Of a DNA stretch of 9,059 bases, positions 7,444-9,059 are shown one piece after another. The notes beneath the pieces were generated by a model, which worked only from the letters and a program-made list of their open reading frames with translations, was not told where the DNA came from and ran no database searches. Made by a program: the position numbers and the translations under genes. This DNA is from Rickettsiales bacterium (lineage in GTDB: Bacteria > Pseudomonadota > Alphaproteobacteria > Rickettsiales > UBA1997). Numbering within the stretch: the stretch's first letter is position 1; every line of letters begins with the position of its first letter. The stretch spans positions 1-9,059 of the forward strand of contig JALQXY010000155.1 of the NCBI GenBank assembly GCA_023262945.1. The letters run 5' to 3'.

Positions 7444-7467
7444 TTTTGTTGATTTTATTTTTGATAT

Positions 7468-7488
7468 AAATGATAATGATTATCATTT
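7468..7488. promoter_or_regulatory. Perfect Fur-box palindrome between hemW and the iron permease gene
   Basis: The core TGATAATGATTATCA (7471-7485) matches the 7-1-7 Fur consensus TGATAATnATTATCA at every defined base. The symmetry extends by AAA/TTT to a 21-bp perfect palindrome. It lies 24 bp upstream of hemW and 105 bp upstream of the FTR1 gene. Fur with Fe(II) usually represses from such sites. In several alphaproteobacteria Fur homologues respond to manganese, or iron control passes to Irr or RirA, so the regulator is inferred. Both neighbours handle iron or haem, which strongly supports an operator. Confidence 0.8.
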
Positions 7489-7509
7489 GCTTTTATTATC
7501 TTTTATAAT
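7480..7509 (+). promoter_or_regulatory. Candidate promoter of the FTR1 iron permease gene
   Basis: A perfect -10 hexamer TATAAT (7504-7509) lies 18 bases after TTATCA (7480-7485), a four-of-six match to the -35 consensus. The -35 is the right half of the Fur box, so bound Fur would block RNA polymerase. The predicted leader is about 75-80 nt. The sequence is AT-rich, so chance matches are likely; the overlap with the operator raises plausibility. Confidence 0.4.
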
Positions 7510-7522
7510 TAATGATAAAAGC
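7489..7522. repeat. Small inverted repeat beside the Fur box
   Basis: GCTTTTAT (7489-7496) is mirrored by ATAAAAGC (7515-7522) around an 18-base loop that contains the candidate -10. It starts on the base after the Fur palindrome. It could be a second regulator site or a chance AT-rich symmetry. Confidence 0.35.
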
Positions 7523-7593
7523 ACATTTTTGATTAATTTTCAAAAGATTAGTTTTGATAAAAATATTAATGTTGTAAATATATAAAATAAAAT

Positions 7594-8427
7594 ATGTCTC
7601 CATTGTCAATTGTAGTTTTCCGAGAAGTTCTAGAAATGTCAATAATTCTTGGTATATTAAGTGCTGTAACTCGAGATCTTAAGGGCAGCTTTAAATGGAT
7701 TGCGGCTGGTGTTATTATTGGTCTAAAAGGTTCGATAGCTTTAGCCTTTTTTATGAAATCAATCTCAAATAACTTTGATGGTCATGGTCAGGAGTTATTT
7801 AATGCTTTAATATTATTTACAGCTTCAATAATGATTGGTTGGACAGTTATCTGGATGCAAAAGCACGCAAAAAATATCTCTACAGAATTAAAAGAAGTAA
7901 GTCTTTTAATTAATGAAGGTAGAAAGCCTTTATATATTTTAGCATTTATAACATTTTTTACCATAATTCGTGAAGGAGCTGAAATTGTTTTATTTAGTTA
8001 TAGTTATTTTATTAATGGTTCGTCAGTTGTAGCAATTTTTAGCAGTTTAGCAATTGGCTCTCTTTTGGGTATTTTAGTTGGATTATTTATGTATTTTGGC
8101 ATGTTAAAAGCTTTTGGTAAATACTTCTTTAAGATTAGTAGTTATGTTCTAATTTTCTTATCGTCGGCAATTATGATGAAGTCAGTTGGTTACTTTGTCA
8201 AAAGTGGTATATTACCTACTTTAGGTAGTCCAATATTCGATTCTTCAGCAATATTACCTAAAAATAGTTTTCTTGGTCAGATACTTCATGTAACTTTAGG
8301 ATATATTGATAGGCCTTATGGAGTACAAGTTTCTGCTTATATTGCTGTATTTATTTTACTTCTCTATCTTTTTAAAACATCAAATGGCAAAACTCTGCTA
8401 AAAATACTTAATGCTAAATCTAATTAA
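7594..8427 (+). CDS. FTR1-family iron permease
   Basis: This 277-residue membrane protein belongs to the FTR1/EfeU iron-permease family. It has both signature R-E-x-x-E motifs: REVLE at 10-14 in the first membrane segment and REGAE at 126-130 in the fourth. In the family the glutamates of these motifs bind iron during passage across the inner membrane. Seven hydrophobic segments are visible, roughly 4-25, 33-54, 69-89, 112-135, 144-169, 178-202 and 245-260, which matches FTR1 topology and length (E. coli EfeU is about 276). There is no cleavable signal peptide. The usual partners EfeO and EfeB, or a multicopper oxidase, are not in the window, so it may act alone or with genes elsewhere. It is controlled, by inference, from the Fur box shared with hemW. 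A palindromic repeat copy begins 17 bp after its stop. Confidence 0.92.
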   Translation: MSPLSIVVFREVLEMSIILGILSAVTRDLKGSFKWIAAGVIIGLKGSIALAFFMKSISNNFDGHGQELFNALILFTASIMIGWTVIWMQKHAKNISTELKEVSLLINEGRKPLYILAFITFFTIIREGAEIVLFSYSYFINGSSVVAIFSSLAIGSLLGILVGLFMYFGMLKAFGKYFFKISSYVLIFLSSAIMMKSVGYFVKSGILPTLGSPIFDSSAILPKNSFLGQILHVTLGYIDRPYGVQVSAYIAVFILLLYLFKTSNGKTLLKILNAKSN

Positions 8428-8444
8428 TATTAAAAAGCAGCTAA

Positions 8445-8548
8445 TACCAATTCCCAACTAAAAAACATATAAAAACTAAACAATCTGACTTTATCTTTTT
8501 GACTAAAAATATTTTGTCATATTGTTCATTTTTAGATAGGAATTGCTA
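8445..8548 (+). repeat. Internally deleted palindromic repeat, copy 3
   Basis: This 104-bp copy has both ends (TACCAATTCCCAACTAAAAA to AATTGCTA) in the same orientation as copy 1. It lacks the central hairpin tip: the stretch equivalent to about 65 bases of copy 1 (between 89 and 159) is gone, plus one TA unit. In copy 1 the missing segment is bounded by the six-base direct repeat AAAAAT, of which one remains here. What is left is still an inverted repeat able to form a hairpin, placed just after the permease stop where it might act as an RNA end. Confidence 0.85.
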
Positions 8549-8908
8549 TAATTTCATAATTCAAATCTTGTATTGTGAAATATTTTTGTTTTTAAATTAA
8601 AAAATAAAAACAATTGGTATAAAACTAAGTTTGATCACATATTCAAAATAAAGGTTATTTAGAAATTAAGAGACCTTTAACAAATTCAATTGCCACACAC
8701 TTATCATAACTTCATTTTTTGATTTTAAGTCAAAGGTCTTATATTGAAATTATCTTTAAAATTATCAAAGGTTGATTAGATTTCAAATTCACCTTTTTTA
8801 CTTAATATTTAATCAAAAAAATGATTAATGATCAATTCTTTTATTAAATTGGTGCAGAAAAGTATTAGGTATTATTAAACCCAAATCCATCAACAAAAGA
8901 TTTATTTA
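8549..8908. other. 360-bp AT-rich spacer without a gene, between two inverted repeat copies
   Basis: No open frame of useful length, tRNA or known RNA was recognised. The spacer holds several copies of AAAGGT or its complement ACCTTT (around 8650, 8672, 8732, 8767 and 8790), some arranged as inverted pairs. AATTGGTATA at 8612-8621 equals the terminal bases of the palindromic repeat but has no flanking similarity. It may be decayed gene or repeat sequence. Confidence 0.45.
8671..8739. repeat. Inverted repeat in the downstream spacer
   Basis: AGACCTTTAAC (8671-8681) and GTCAAAGGTCT (8729-8739) are inverted copies with one mismatch, separated by 47 bases. The long loop makes a simple terminator unlikely. 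It could be a regulator site pair, the ends of another small element, or chance. Confidence 0.4.
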
Positions 8909-9059
8909 TACCAATTCTCATCTAAAAATAAACAATATGACAAAATATTTTTGAGATAAAAATTGTAAAAAATGCAAGTCCTATACCTATAGGACTTAAG
9001 GCTTTTTGCAATTTTTAGCAAAAAAGATAAAGTCAGATTGTTTAGTTTTTATATATGTT
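8909..9059 (-). repeat. Inverted palindromic repeat, copy 4, cut by the window end
   Basis: The reverse complement of this stretch follows copy 1 base for base, with only about six or seven differences, so it is a near full-length copy in the opposite orientation. By comparison with copy 1, about 19 bases lie beyond the window. Its tip is a perfect palindrome, AAGTCCTATA-CC-TATAGGACTT (8976-8997), where copy 1 has mismatches. The outer end begins TACCAATTCTC, so TA is kept. Confidence 0.88.

Noticed and set aside
8612..8621. AATTGGTATA as a fifth palindromic-repeat end
   Set aside because: Only ten AT-rich bases match and the adjacent bases show no similarity to the repeat, so chance is as likely as decay.

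Overview
The window reads as an ordinary chromosomal stretch of a very AT-rich alphaproteobacterium (roughly 30% G+C by eye). It most resembles Rickettsiales or a related host-associated lineage. Three things point that way: the MurC, HIT and SdhE proteins look alphaproteobacterial, the gene set is housekeeping only, and the intergenic spacers are long, AT-rich and seeded with a short palindromic repeat. The placement comes from remembered family features and was not searched. No phage, CRISPR, tRNA or rRNA was seen.

Layout. Positions 1-461 are intergenic and hold a full-length palindromic repeat (27-197). A minus-strand pair follows: a HIT-family hydrolase (700-1143) overlapping sdhE (462-722), the flavin-assembly factor of succinate dehydrogenase. 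Two bases away from the HIT start codon, on the plus strand, begins a compact run: recN (1146-2825), nth (2843-3481), murC (3483-4886), a GNAT acetyltransferase (4886-5335) and xthA (5359-6171). A 33-bp relic of the palindromic repeat touches the xthA stop codon. The convergent gene hemW (6280-7443, minus) lies beyond it. hemW and an FTR1-type iron permease gene (7594-8427, plus) diverge from a 150-bp spacer containing a perfect 7-1-7 Fur-box palindrome (core 7471-7485). After the permease come 600 bp of non-coding DNA. They hold an internally deleted copy of the repeat (8445-8548), a 360-bp spacer with no gene, and an inverted copy (8909-9059) cut by the window edge.

How the genes fit together. 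RecN (double-strand break repair), Nth (glycosylase/AP lyase of base excision repair) and XthA (AP endonuclease that also clears the blocked 3' ends left by Nth) form a DNA-maintenance set. murC, an essential peptidoglycan ligase gene, is embedded in it and coupled to the GNAT gene by a TAATG overlap. hemW and the iron permease gene share an apparently iron-controlled divergent promoter, linking iron import to haem handling. sdhE also belongs to respiratory metabolism.

The least ordinary content is the repeat family. It has four copies, all outside genes, in at least two sequence variants. Each is nearly palindromic along its length and carries TA at its ends, like a MITE or a rickettsial-type palindromic element. 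I found no new enzymatic or defence system here.
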